The position numbers were made by a program, and so were the translations under genes. From Mycobacterium sp. IDR2000157661 (GTDB taxonomy: Bacteria; Actinomycetota; Actinomycetes; Mycobacteriales; Mycobacteriaceae), in NCBI RefSeq assembly GCF_022317005.1, contig NZ_CP081006.1, forward strand, positions 2,976,001 to 3,040,000: DNA of 64,000 nucleotides, given 5' to 3'. The notes under the pieces were generated by a model that made no database searches, was not told where the DNA came from, and worked only from the letters and a program-made list of their open reading frames with translations. Below are positions 40,359-48,557 of the stretch, in pieces. Within the stretch, counting starts at the first letter, position 1. Every line of letters starts with the position of its first letter.

Positions 40359-41581
40359 GCATCGACACCGCCGCACCGAGCATCTTCGACGCCGGACTGC
40401 CGACCCTGACCTACGACATCACGGCGACACCGCAGGAGATCTACCCGCAGTTCCGGGTGGCCCAGGCCGCGGCACCGATCGCGCTCGGTCCGATCGGACC
40501 GGAGGTGCTGTCCTACGACCTCGCCCGAACGGTCCTCGGGGATCCGCGCTTCGGCATCCCGCCCGGCATTCACCTCACCGCGCACGGAGTCACCTCTGGA
40601 GAGCTGTGGGACAGGGTGACGCGCAGCATCCTGTGCATGGAAGGCGCCGAGCACAGGCGGTTGCGCAGTCTCGTCTCGAGGGCCTTCACCCCCCGCGCGA
40701 CCGCCCGGATGGACACGACCATCCACACGGTAATCAACGACCTCATCGACGCCGTGGAGGCCGACGGCCGGTGCGAGTTCGTCGAAGCGATCGCGCGGCC
40801 CTATCCGATCCCGGTGATCTGCGCGTTGCTCGGCGCCCCTTCGCGGGACTGGAAGCTGTTCTCCGCGTGGGCCGAGGACATCTTCAAGGTGGTGAGCTTC
40901 GACATCGACCTGGCCGCCGAGGAACCCGCCGTGTTGCGCGCCTGGGACGCCTTCGACGAGTACATCGACGAGATGATCACTCACCGAAGCGCGGAGCTGA
41001 CTCCTGATCTGCTGTCCGAGCTCATCCGGGCCGAGCACGAGGGTGACCGTCTGGACGCGACCGAGGTCCGCATGCTCGCCTTCAGCATTCTGCTCGCCGG
41101 AACCGACACCACTCGAACCCAATTGAGCGCGTCCATGCAGGTGTTGTGTGACCACCCCGACCAGTTGGCGTTGCTGCGGGACCGTCCCGAACTCGCGATG
41201 AACGCGGTCGAGGAGACGATGCGGCATTCCCCGTCGATGTGCAGCACGCTGCGTAGCGTGACCGAGGACGTCACCGTCGCCGGATACCTCGTCCCGGCGG
41301 GTACCTTCCTGCTCGTCAACACTTACGCCGCGAATCGCGACCCGGCGATCTACGACGAGCCCGAGCGCTTCGACATCACCCGCGACGACCCGCCGCCCAT
41401 CCTCACCTTCGGTGGCGGTGCTCACTACTGCCTGGGCGCGAACCTCGCGAGACGGGAACTGGCCGAGGCGCTGAAGATCCTCGCGGTCCGGATGCCTGAT
41501 CCGCGTGTCAGCGGCCCCGCGCCGTGGAGGCCCTTGCTCGGCATGAGCGGACCGACCCGCCTGCCGATAGAGTTCGGCTGA
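40355..41581 (+). CDS. Cytochrome P450 (third of three)
   Basis: 408 aa. The I-helix motif is LAGTDTTRT, the ExxR region is EETMRHSPS, and the heme loop is FGGGAHYCLGANLARREL, with Tyr where most bacterial P450s have Arg before the Cys. GTG 40355 overlaps the preceding stop and has AGGAGG just upstream. The stop abuts the ERG2-like gene by one base, so both are produced together. Confidence 0.9.
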   Translation: MSIDTAAPSIFDAGLPTLTYDITATPQEIYPQFRVAQAAAPIALGPIGPEVLSYDLARTVLGDPRFGIPPGIHLTAHGVTSGELWDRVTRSILCMEGAEHRRLRSLVSRAFTPRATARMDTTIHTVINDLIDAVEADGRCEFVEAIARPYPIPVICALLGAPSRDWKLFSAWAEDIFKVVSFDIDLAAEEPAVLRAWDAFDEYIDEMITHRSAELTPDLLSELIRAEHEGDRLDATEVRMLAFSILLAGTDTTRTQLSASMQVLCDHPDQLALLRDRPELAMNAVEETMRHSPSMCSTLRSVTEDVTVAGYLVPAGTFLLVNTYAANRDPAIYDEPERFDITRDDPPPILTFGGGAHYCLGANLARRELAEALKILAVRMPDPRVSGPAPWRPLLGMSGPTRLPIEFG

Positions 41582-42156
41582 TGGCGTACAAGATCGATCC
41601 TGCCGTCCTGCACACCGTCGCCCGGCAGGTGGTCGGGTTACCGCTCGAGAGCGGCGAACTCACCACGCGGGCCGTCGAATTACTCGCCGATGCCTATCCG
41701 GACCTGATCGCCCCCGAACCGGGTCGATGGGTCGGCAGCAGGGCGGGTGGGATCCTGGGCAAGGTCCGGTTCCTCTACTTCAGCGCCCGTGAGTACATCG
41801 TCATCTTCGGTTCGCCGACGGGTACCCAGGGCTTCTCGGGTCGTTACAAGCACGTCGACATCGACAAGTTCCTGATCGCCGGCCGGATCGACTCGTACGA
41901 CATCGAATCCGATGACATGACGGCCATGATGCTGCTGCCCGGTGAACACGCCCGCGTCGAAAGGGGCCACGCCCGTGGAATGACGATTCATCCCGGTTCA
42001 TGGCACATCGAGTACGGGCGCGGCGCGGTCGCCACCACCCTGCCGTTCGCGATGGTCGACACGCTGCTGGTGTCGCTGGAGTTCGAGTCGGTCCGCCGCT
42101 CCACGGTCGAGTTCGCCAGGCTGGTCCGTCGGCGACCGCGTCCGCGCGCCCGCTAG
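41581..42156 (+). CDS. ERG2 / sigma-1-receptor family protein (sterol C8-isomerase-like)
   Basis: 191 aa. The sequence follows eukaryotic ERG2 (C-8 sterol isomerase) and the sigma-1 receptor: FDP-like start YKIDPAVLHTVARQVVGLP, EYIVIFGSPTGTQGFSGRY, then a Pro-Gly turn, and SWHIEYGRGAVATTLPFAMVD. E144 matches the ligand-binding Glu172 of sigma-1 (MVEYGRG), and D95 aligns with Asp126. It lacks the N-terminal membrane helix. By family it would shift a double bond or bind a cationic or sterol-like ligand. It ends the P450 operon. The family match is strong; the reaction is inferred. Confidence 0.85.
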   Translation: MAYKIDPAVLHTVARQVVGLPLESGELTTRAVELLADAYPDLIAPEPGRWVGSRAGGILGKVRFLYFSAREYIVIFGSPTGTQGFSGRYKHVDIDKFLIAGRIDSYDIESDDMTAMMLLPGEHARVERGHARGMTIHPGSWHIEYGRGAVATTLPFAMVDTLLVSLEFESVRRSTVEFARLVRRRPRPRAR

Positions 42157-42214
42157 GAGCACCGGCTGGACGGACGTGCCCGTCGCGATCAGGCCGACGA
42201 GAAAGACCGGATTG

Positions 42215-43660
42215 TCAGCGCAGCGTCGAGAATTCGGTCGCTCCGGTGCGGCCGCGCAACACCTCTGAGCCTTCCACGGCCCAATGGCGGCGTTCCGCTT
42301 CGTCGGCCCGCTGGACGGCCTTATCAGAGCACAGCACCCGTGCGTCGATGTCCTTCGCGCGGTCGGCGAGCCGTGCCGCCTCGTTGACCGGATCTCCGAC
42401 CACGGTGTACTCGTAACGGTTTTCGGCCCCGATGTTTCCGGCGAAAACCGGTCCGGCCGACACACCGATGCCGAAGTCGATACGCAGGCAACGCAATTCT
42501 GACACCAGCCTGCGGGCGGTTGAGAGCGCGGCGGTCGCCGGGTCCGGTATGTGCAGCGGCGCGCCGAACACGGCGAGCGCCGCGTCACCCTGGAATTTGT
42601 TGACCAGGCCGTGCCGTTGGTCCACAGTCGCCACGACGATGCGGAAGAAATCGTTGAGCACGTCCGCCACTTCGTGGGGTTCACGAGATGCGGCCAGCCG
42701 GGTCGACCCGACCAGATCGATGAACAGAACCGCGACGTCGCGCTCGTCACCCGACAGGGACTCGTTGTCCTCGACTGCGCGGCGCACCACCTCTTCGCCG
42801 ACATGGCGGCCGAACAGGTCGCGCAGCCGGTCGCGTTCCCGCAGTCCGGTGACCATGCTGTTGAATCCTCGCTGCAGCAGACCGATCTCCGACCACTCGT
42901 ACACATCGACGTGGTGATCGATCTGGCCCCGTTCGACCTTGGCCATCGCGTCGATGACCTCGTGCACCGGATCGGAGATCGAGATCGACACCAGGATCAT
43001 TGCCCGCAGGCCGAGCACAACGGCGACCAGCGCGAGCACCAGCAGAGCCAATTCGATCGGCGCGGTCCGCTCGATGATCCAACCGCGTGAACGCATGATC
43101 AGCAGCACGGCGATCGCGGCGCCGGGCAGTGCGGTGCACGTTGTCCACATCAGCAGTAGCCGGGCGCGGACCCCTGGGGCGGTGAGCCGGGTGAAATCCG
43201 TTGTGATACCGGCCAGCACCGGGCGCAGGGTCCGCAGCGTTAACAGGAAGCCGGTGCTGACCGTGGCCACCGTGCCGAACAGCATCGCCGCGCCGACGAC
43301 CGCTCGGGCCTCGGGCCCCGCGTCGAGATCCCACACGATCAGCACCACACCCGTAAGCACCCACGGCGCGACGGTGACCGCGGCCTGACGCCGCGTGATC
43401 TTCAGCGTGTCCTGGCGCTCAGCGTCGGTTGGCTCGCGCTTACCGAGCCAGCGCAGCGACGGAGAGATGATGGCGACGGCGCCACCGGTCACCATCGCGG
43501 TGCCCACGATGACCAGGATCGCCGAGACGACGATGGCTTCGGCGGTCAAGCCGGCCACGCCGGTCATCGACAGCACGATCGCGACGACCTCTGCGACCGT
43601 CAGGACATAGGCGAACGCAAGACCTGCTGCATAGCGTGCGAGCAGGCCGCGTTGCCTCAC
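42215..43660 (-). CDS. Membrane class III adenylate cyclase with HAMP domain
   Basis: 481 aa. About six membrane helices fill the first 250 residues, then a HAMP-like segment (SISDPVHEVIDAMAKVERGQ) and a C-terminal cyclase domain. Metal-binding Asp residues are in LFIDLVGST and NKFQGDAALAVFGAP, the latter with the Lys of adenylate-specific enzymes. The transition-state Asn/Arg lie in NEAARLADRA. The start is GTG 43660, 12 bp after the small gene upstream, so it may belong to that operon. Confidence 0.9.
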   Translation of the reverse strand: MRQRGLLARYAAGLAFAYVLTVAEVVAIVLSMTGVAGLTAEAIVVSAILVIVGTAMVTGGAVAIISPSLRWLGKREPTDAERQDTLKITRRQAAVTVAPWVLTGVVLIVWDLDAGPEARAVVGAAMLFGTVATVSTGFLLTLRTLRPVLAGITTDFTRLTAPGVRARLLLMWTTCTALPGAAIAVLLIMRSRGWIIERTAPIELALLVLALVAVVLGLRAMILVSISISDPVHEVIDAMAKVERGQIDHHVDVYEWSEIGLLQRGFNSMVTGLRERDRLRDLFGRHVGEEVVRRAVEDNESLSGDERDVAVLFIDLVGSTRLAASREPHEVADVLNDFFRIVVATVDQRHGLVNKFQGDAALAVFGAPLHIPDPATAALSTARRLVSELRCLRIDFGIGVSAGPVFAGNIGAENRYEYTVVGDPVNEAARLADRAKDIDARVLCSDKAVQRADEAERRHWAVEGSEVLRGRTGATEFSTLR

Positions 43661-43672
43661 ATGGCGAACGTA

Positions 43673-43984
43673 TCAGTCGCTGGCGGGAAGCGGCTTGGCT
43701 TCCTTGAGCGACATCGGGGTGCTGCCGATGCTCAACGTGCCGGCGCCGGCCTTGGTGACCAGGACTTCGGCGCCGTTGTCGTCGACGTAGCGCTTGCCCA
43801 TCGCGTTGCCGTCGGAGAACTCCGGGTCGATGCTGGCGTCAGCGGCTTTGGCTTCATCCTTGCCGTCGATGGGCACCATCGGAACGCCGCCGGCACGCAG
43901 GTCCTCGAGGCTGTCGGCGCTGCGCACGACGATTACCTGGGTATCACACACCTGGCTCTGCAGTCTGGTGCCGTTCTTGATCAT
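43673..43984 (-). CDS. Small conserved-type protein of unknown function
   Basis: 103 aa, soluble, acidic, with one Cys (SQVCDTQVIVVR) and a Gly-rich turn (LRAGGVPMVPI). The start ATG 43984 has AAGGAG just upstream (minus strand), and the gene lies 10 bp after the CoA ligase stop. I do not recognise the family. Its fixed position behind an acyl-CoA ligase suggests an accessory role in the same step. Confidence 0.65.
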   Translation of the reverse strand: MIKNGTRLQSQVCDTQVIVVRSADSLEDLRAGGVPMVPIDGKDEAKAADASIDPEFSDGNAMGKRYVDDNGAEVLVTKAGAGTLSIGSTPMSLKEAKPLPASD

Positions 43985-43994
43985 GTTGTGCTCC

Positions 43995-45488
43995 TTAATC
44001 GTTCGACGCGCTCAGTTCTGTGATCAGCTCGCGGCGCAGCACCTTGCCGGTGGCGTTGGTCGGCAGCTCATCTCGGAACACCACGCGGTCGGGCGTCCGC
44101 GAGCCACGCAGATGTGCGCGGACGTGCTCACGCAGTTCATCGGGATGAGGTGACGCGGCCCCGGCAGGCACCACCACCGCGACGATGATCTGGCCCCATT
44201 GAGGATCCTCGGGGCCGACCACGGCGCAGTCGCGCACCGCCGGATGCTCGACGAGTACGTCCTCGATCTCGGCAGGGGCGATGTTCTCCCCGCCACGGAT
44301 GATGGTGTCATCGGAACGACCGCCGATGAACAGGTAGCCGTCCTCGTCGAGCATTGCGATGTCCTTGGTGGGAAACCACCCCTCGGCGTCGAGCACCGAA
44401 CCGATCTCGGCATACCGCCCGGAGACCTGGTCACCGCGCACGAAGAGTTCGCCGGTCTCGCCCGCGCCGAGCACCCTGCCGTCGTCGCCGCGGATCTGTA
44501 CCTCGATGCCGGGTACCGGCTGTCCGACCGACCCCAGTCGCCGTGCGACCGCGTTCTCGGTGGTCTCCATCGCGGCACGGTGGTCGTCAGGGGTCAGCAC
44601 GGCGATCGTCGAACTGGTCTCGGTGAGCCCGTAGGCGTTCACGAACCCGACCCCGGGTAGCAGACCAAGCGCCTTACGCACCAGGGGGAGCGGCACCTTG
44701 GAGCCGCCATAGGCGAGGCTGCGCAGGGTCGGCAGTGAGACGTGCTGCGATTCCAGCACCGTCACGATGCGGTCCAGCATGGTGGGTACGACCGTCGCGG
44801 AGGTGACGCCCTCCTCGTGCACCAGTCGCACCCACTCCTCGGCGTCGAACTTCGGCAGGTACACCATCTTGCGACCGGCATACAGGTTCGACAGGGCCGC
44901 GCTGACGCCGGCGATGTGATAGGGCGGGACGCAGATCAACGCGGCGTCGTCGGGTTCGGCGGCGTCGAACTCAACCGTTCCGGTGATGTAGCTGGTCAGG
45001 TTGTTGTGGGTCAGCTCAACGGCTTTGGGCCTCGAGGTGGTGCCCGACGTGAACAGCACCACGCCGATGTCGTCGGGATCGGCGAACTCCGCAACCGGAC
45101 CCGCGGTGCGCGCAGCGGCGATGAAATCGTCAGAACTCATCACCAGTTTGCCAGTGCCCTCGACGACGTCGCAGTAATGGGCGTCGGCGATCACGAGCGG
45201 TTGGGGCAGTCGGTCGATGAGCTCACGCAGCCCGTCGGAGCTGAGCCGGTAGTTGAGCGGCGTCACCGGCACGGCCGCGCGGGCCGAGGAGAACAACAGC
45301 ACCGGCAGCATCGCCCCGCCCAGTCCGACATAGGCGACATGCGATGCACCCGACGCGGCGATGACACCGGCACCACCGTCGGCGAGCGCGTTCAGCTCGC
45401 TTGTCGTCAGCCGCATGTCACCGGAGACCACCGCGGTCCGGTCCGGATGGCTCGACAAAGCCATGTCGAGCAGCAGGGAGATGCTCAT
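43995..45488 (-). CDS. Acyl-CoA ligase (class I adenylate-forming enzyme)
   Basis: 497 aa. The AMP-binding P-loop is LFTSGTTSRPKAVELTH, followed by NAYGLTETSS, the ATP-binding DEDGYLFIGGRSDD loop, GGENIAPAEIED hinge and the C-terminal catalytic Lys in TNATGKVLRRELI. It activates a carboxylic acid as its CoA thioester; the acid is unknown. It overlaps the SDR stop by 4 bp. Confidence 0.88.
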   Translation of the reverse strand: MSISLLLDMALSSHPDRTAVVSGDMRLTTSELNALADGGAGVIAASGASHVAYVGLGGAMLPVLLFSSARAAVPVTPLNYRLSSDGLRELIDRLPQPLVIADAHYCDVVEGTGKLVMSSDDFIAAARTAGPVAEFADPDDIGVVLFTSGTTSRPKAVELTHNNLTSYITGTVEFDAAEPDDAALICVPPYHIAGVSAALSNLYAGRKMVYLPKFDAEEWVRLVHEEGVTSATVVPTMLDRIVTVLESQHVSLPTLRSLAYGGSKVPLPLVRKALGLLPGVGFVNAYGLTETSSTIAVLTPDDHRAAMETTENAVARRLGSVGQPVPGIEVQIRGDDGRVLGAGETGELFVRGDQVSGRYAEIGSVLDAEGWFPTKDIAMLDEDGYLFIGGRSDDTIIRGGENIAPAEIEDVLVEHPAVRDCAVVGPEDPQWGQIIVAVVVPAGAASPHPDELREHVRAHLRGSRTPDRVVFRDELPTNATGKVLRRELITELSASND

Positions 45489-46336
45489 GATCCGTCGACG
45501 AAGATATCAAGGATGGGGTCGTTGCCACCGCCATAGCGCGACAGGTCGGTGACGCCGGACTCGAGCAGCAGATCGGAGTCGATGAAGCATCTGCCGTTGA
45601 CGTCGGCCGCCGGCCGGGACAGGATCAGCGCCGCCGCGTCGCCCATGATCTGCGGATCGCGCGAGCGGTCGAGATTGTCCTGGAAGCCAGGTGAGTTGGC
45701 GACCGCTGAGGTCGCGATATAAGTCTGCGGCCACAGGCAGGAGAAGCCGATGCCGGAGTCGGCGTACTCGACGGCCCACCCCAGCGACAGCAGCGTCATC
45801 CCGTACTTCGACAGCGTGTAGACCGGGTGCGCGCCGAGCCAGCGCGGATTCATGTTCAGCGGGGGTGCCAGCGTGATGACGTGCGCTCCTGTCGGCTGTG
45901 CTCCTTGCGTCCGCGCTGCCGCCTTCCGCAGGTACGGCAGCGCAGCCTTGGTCAGCAGAAACGTGCCGCGGACGTTGATGTCCATCATCAGGTCGAACTT
46001 CTTGGCCGCCAGTTGTTCGGTCTGTTCGGTCGCGATGGCGCTGGCGTTGTTGACGACGATATCGACCCCACCGAAGTTCTCGACCGCGGCGTCCACCGCG
46101 CGCTGCACGTCATCTTCGGAACGCACATCACCCACCACCGCGACACCCTTGCCGCCGGCTTCCTCCACCTCCGCGACGGCGGTGTGCACTGTGCCCGGCA
46201 GCTTCGGGTGGGGTTCTGCTGTCTTGGCCAGCAGCACGACGTTGGCGCCACGCCTGGCCGCGGCCAGCGCGATCGCCAAGCCGATACCGCGGCTGCCGCC
46301 CGAAACGACGAGTGTGCGGTCAGTGAAGGTGGACAT
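45485..46336 (-). CDS. HSDL2-like short-chain dehydrogenase
   Basis: 283 aa. The cofactor motif is SGGSRGIGLAIA; NNASAI replaces the usual NNAG; Tyr/Lys are in VYTLSKYGMT, while the Ser position reads TLAPPLN, as in the HSDL2 branch where the triad is altered. This branch is linked to peroxisomal-type lipid metabolism in eukaryotes. It is first in the minus-strand operon with the ligase and the small protein. Confidence 0.85.
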   Translation of the reverse strand: MSTFTDRTLVVSGGSRGIGLAIALAAARRGANVVLLAKTAEPHPKLPGTVHTAVAEVEEAGGKGVAVVGDVRSEDDVQRAVDAAVENFGGVDIVVNNASAIATEQTEQLAAKKFDLMMDINVRGTFLLTKAALPYLRKAAARTQGAQPTGAHVITLAPPLNMNPRWLGAHPVYTLSKYGMTLLSLGWAVEYADSGIGFSCLWPQTYIATSAVANSPGFQDNLDRSRDPQIMGDAAALILSRPAADVNGRCFIDSDLLLESGVTDLSRYGGGNDPILDIFVDGS

Positions 46337-46398
46337 GGACCTCCTCGGGCGGACAACCTGCGCGGTCCCTCGATGGTAGCGGATCCCATAAAGCGATT

Positions 46399-46534
46399 GG
46401 TATTGGCATTCTCATTTTACGCAAGTCCCATAATCGCTGTTACCGGCACTTCGGGTGGGCGTGCGGCCGGGACACTGGCCTTCCTCCGTGCACATTTGCG
46501 GGATGCGGTATTGGCATTCTCATTTTCTGCAAGT
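46399..46534. repeat. Two 28-bp direct repeats in a divergent promoter region
   Basis: Copy 1 spans 46399-46426 and copy 2 spans 46507-46534. Both begin GGTATTGGCATTCTCATTTT and end GCAAGT; they differ at only two positions in between. The spacing is 108 bp. The 208-bp gap separates a minus-strand SDR operon from the mutase operon, and copy 2 ends 10 bp before the mutase ATG. Each contains ATTCTC, the half-site of the palindrome at 51000, 56859 and 63493. Confidence 0.75.
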
Positions 46535-46544
46535 ACGTTATCCA

Positions 46545-48125
46545 ATGATGAGCGAGCCAGTGCAGACCCCGTCGGGGATCCCACTCGAGCCCGTCTACGG
46601 GCCGGGGGACCGGGCAGCGGACCCGCCGCCGCCCGGGACGTATCCGTTCACGCGCGGCAACTTCGCTTCGGGCTACCGGGGCAAGACGTGGACGTTTCGC
46701 CAGTACTCGGGATTCGGCACCGCCGAGGAGTCCAACCGTCGCTACCGTTATCTGCTCGATCAAGGCGGCACCGGGTTGTCCGTGGCCCTGGACCTGCCCA
46801 CGCAGTGCGGCTACGACTCCGATGACCCTGAATACGGCGAGGAGGTCGGCCGGGTCGGCGTCGCGGTGGACACGCTGGCCGACGCCGAGATCCTGTTCGA
46901 CGGCATACCGCTGGACAAGATCAGCACCAGTTTCACGATCAACGGCACGGCCGCGATACTGCTGGCGTTCTACGTCGCGGCCGCGGAGAAGAAGGGTGTG
47001 CCGCGCGAGACCCTGACCGGCACGATCCAGAACGACATCCTCAAGGAGTACGCATCGCGCGGAACGTGGATCTGGCCGCCTGAACCGTCGCTGCGGCTGA
47101 TCGCCGACACGATCGAGTTCTGCGCCGCCGAGGTGCCGCGCTTCAACGCGATATCCGTCGCCGGGGCGCACTTCCGCGACGCCGGCGCCAACGCAGTGCA
47201 GGAGATGGCCTTCACGTTGGCCGACGGCGTGACCTATTGCGACACGGTCGTCGAGCGCGGGCGGATGACCATCGACAAGTTCGCACCGCAGATCTCGTTC
47301 TTCTTCTACACCCACGGCGACTTCTTCGAGGAGATCGCCAAGTATCGGGCGGGCCGGAGGCGGTGGGCGACGATCGTGCGCGAACGCTACGGCGCGTCGT
47401 CGGATAAGGCCTCGATGTTCCGCTTCGGTTGTGTGGCCGGTGGCGCGTCGCTGTATGGGCCGCAGGCACAGAACAACCTGGTGCGCGTGGCCTATGAGGC
47501 GATGGCCGCCGTGCTCGGCGGCGTGCAGTCGATGTTCACCGCGGCCTGGGACGAACCCTTCGCGCTGCCCAGCGAAGAATCCGCGACGCTGGCGCTGCGC
47601 ACCCAGCAGATCCTCGCCTACGAGACCGGAGTCACCAAGGTGGCCGACCCCCTCGGCGGCTCGTACTTCGTCGAGGCGCTGACCGACGCCACCGAAGAGA
47701 AGATCATCGAGATCATGCACGACCTCGAGATGCACGGCGGAATGGTTAATGCCATCGAGGACGGCTACCTGCAGGGCCTGATCGCCGATGAGGCCTTCAA
47801 GATCCACAAGGAGATCGAGTCAGGCGTGCGGCCCGTCGTGGGTGTCAACAAGTTCGTTTCCGGGGAGCCGCCGCCCGAGATCGCCACCTACGAACTCGAC
47901 GCCGACGGTCGCGACCTGCAGCTCAAGCGCCTCGCCAAGGTCAAGGCCGAGCGCGACGCGACCGCGGTGAGCGAAGCGCTGGTGGCGCTGGCCCGTGGGG
48001 CCGAAGGTGACGACAACCTGATGCACAGGCTGATCGACTGCGCCAATGCCTACTGCACGGTCGGCGAGATGGTCTCCACGCTCAAGTCGGTGTGGGGCGA
48101 GTTCCAGCAACCGGTGGTGTTCTAG
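46545..48125 (+). CDS. Acyl-CoA mutase large subunit (B12-dependent, methylmalonyl-CoA mutase family)
   Basis: 526 aa, the (beta/alpha)8 substrate domain without a B12 domain; that is encoded by the next gene. With a constant offset of 35 to methylmalonyl-CoA mutase, Tyr89 is Y54 (FRQYSGF), Gln197 is Q162 (GTIQND), Arg207 is R172 (ASRGT) and His244 is H209. Tyr243, however, is A208 (VAGAHF). The carboxylate-binding Tyr/Arg pair is therefore kept while the pocket is opened. There is no clear Shine-Dalgarno before ATG 46545, so the mRNA may be leaderless. Substrate unknown. Confidence 0.9.
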   Translation: MMSEPVQTPSGIPLEPVYGPGDRAADPPPPGTYPFTRGNFASGYRGKTWTFRQYSGFGTAEESNRRYRYLLDQGGTGLSVALDLPTQCGYDSDDPEYGEEVGRVGVAVDTLADAEILFDGIPLDKISTSFTINGTAAILLAFYVAAAEKKGVPRETLTGTIQNDILKEYASRGTWIWPPEPSLRLIADTIEFCAAEVPRFNAISVAGAHFRDAGANAVQEMAFTLADGVTYCDTVVERGRMTIDKFAPQISFFFYTHGDFFEEIAKYRAGRRRWATIVRERYGASSDKASMFRFGCVAGGASLYGPQAQNNLVRVAYEAMAAVLGGVQSMFTAAWDEPFALPSEESATLALRTQQILAYETGVTKVADPLGGSYFVEALTDATEEKIIEIMHDLEMHGGMVNAIEDGYLQGLIADEAFKIHKEIESGVRPVVGVNKFVSGEPPPEIATYELDADGRDLQLKRLAKVKAERDATAVSEALVALARGAEGDDNLMHRLIDCANAYCTVGEMVSTLKSVWGEFQQPVVF

Positions 48126-48556
48126 TGGCTGTCCGTGTGCTTGTTGCGAAACCTGGTCTCGACGGCCATGACCGGGGCGCGAAGATCGTCGCGCGAACGC
48201 TGCGCGACGCCGGGTTCGAGGTCATCTACACCGGCATCCGGCAGCGCATCGAAGACATCGTGTCGATCGCGCTGCAGGAAGACGTTGCACTGGTAGGGCT
48301 TTCGATCCTGTCGGGCGCCCACGTCGCATTGACCACCCGCACGGTCGAGGCGTTGCGCGCGGCCGACGCCGGTGACATCGCGGTGGTCGTCGGCGGCACC
48401 ATCCCGCAGGGCGATGTGCCGAAGCTGCTGTCGGCGGGTGCCGCGGCGGTGTTTCCCACCGGCACGCCGCTCGACACCCTGGTCGAGGAAGTGCGCAAGC
48501 TGACTTCGGAACGGACGGGCGAAGCAGGGGCGGGCGTCTCGGGAAAGGTGGACTGA
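48125..48556 (+). CDS. Cobalamin-binding small subunit of the acyl-CoA mutase
   Basis: 143 aa. The B12-binding motif DxHxxG is present as LDGHDRGAK, with the SxL and GG motifs in LSILSGAH and VVVGGTIPQ. It supplies adenosylcobalamin to the large subunit, like the split IcmB-type subunits. GTG 48125 shares its first base with the last base of the mutase stop. The tail after residue 125 (SERTGEAGAGVSGKVD) looks unstructured. Confidence 0.92.
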   Translation: MAVRVLVAKPGLDGHDRGAKIVARTLRDAGFEVIYTGIRQRIEDIVSIALQEDVALVGLSILSGAHVALTTRTVEALRAADAGDIAVVVGGTIPQGDVPKLLSAGAAAVFPTGTPLDTLVEEVRKLTSERTGEAGAGVSGKVD

Positions 48557-48557
48557 T

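Noticed and set aside
39782..41425. A 547-codon open frame antisense to two P450 genes
   Set aside because: Same cause: the P450 motifs on the plus strand are intact and the antisense translation shows no domain.
46545..48556. Canonical methylmalonyl-CoA mutase (mutAB)
   Set aside because: The subunits are split as large plus small B12 protein, and Tyr243 is replaced by Ala; mycobacterial mutAB are two large subunits of over 600 aa.
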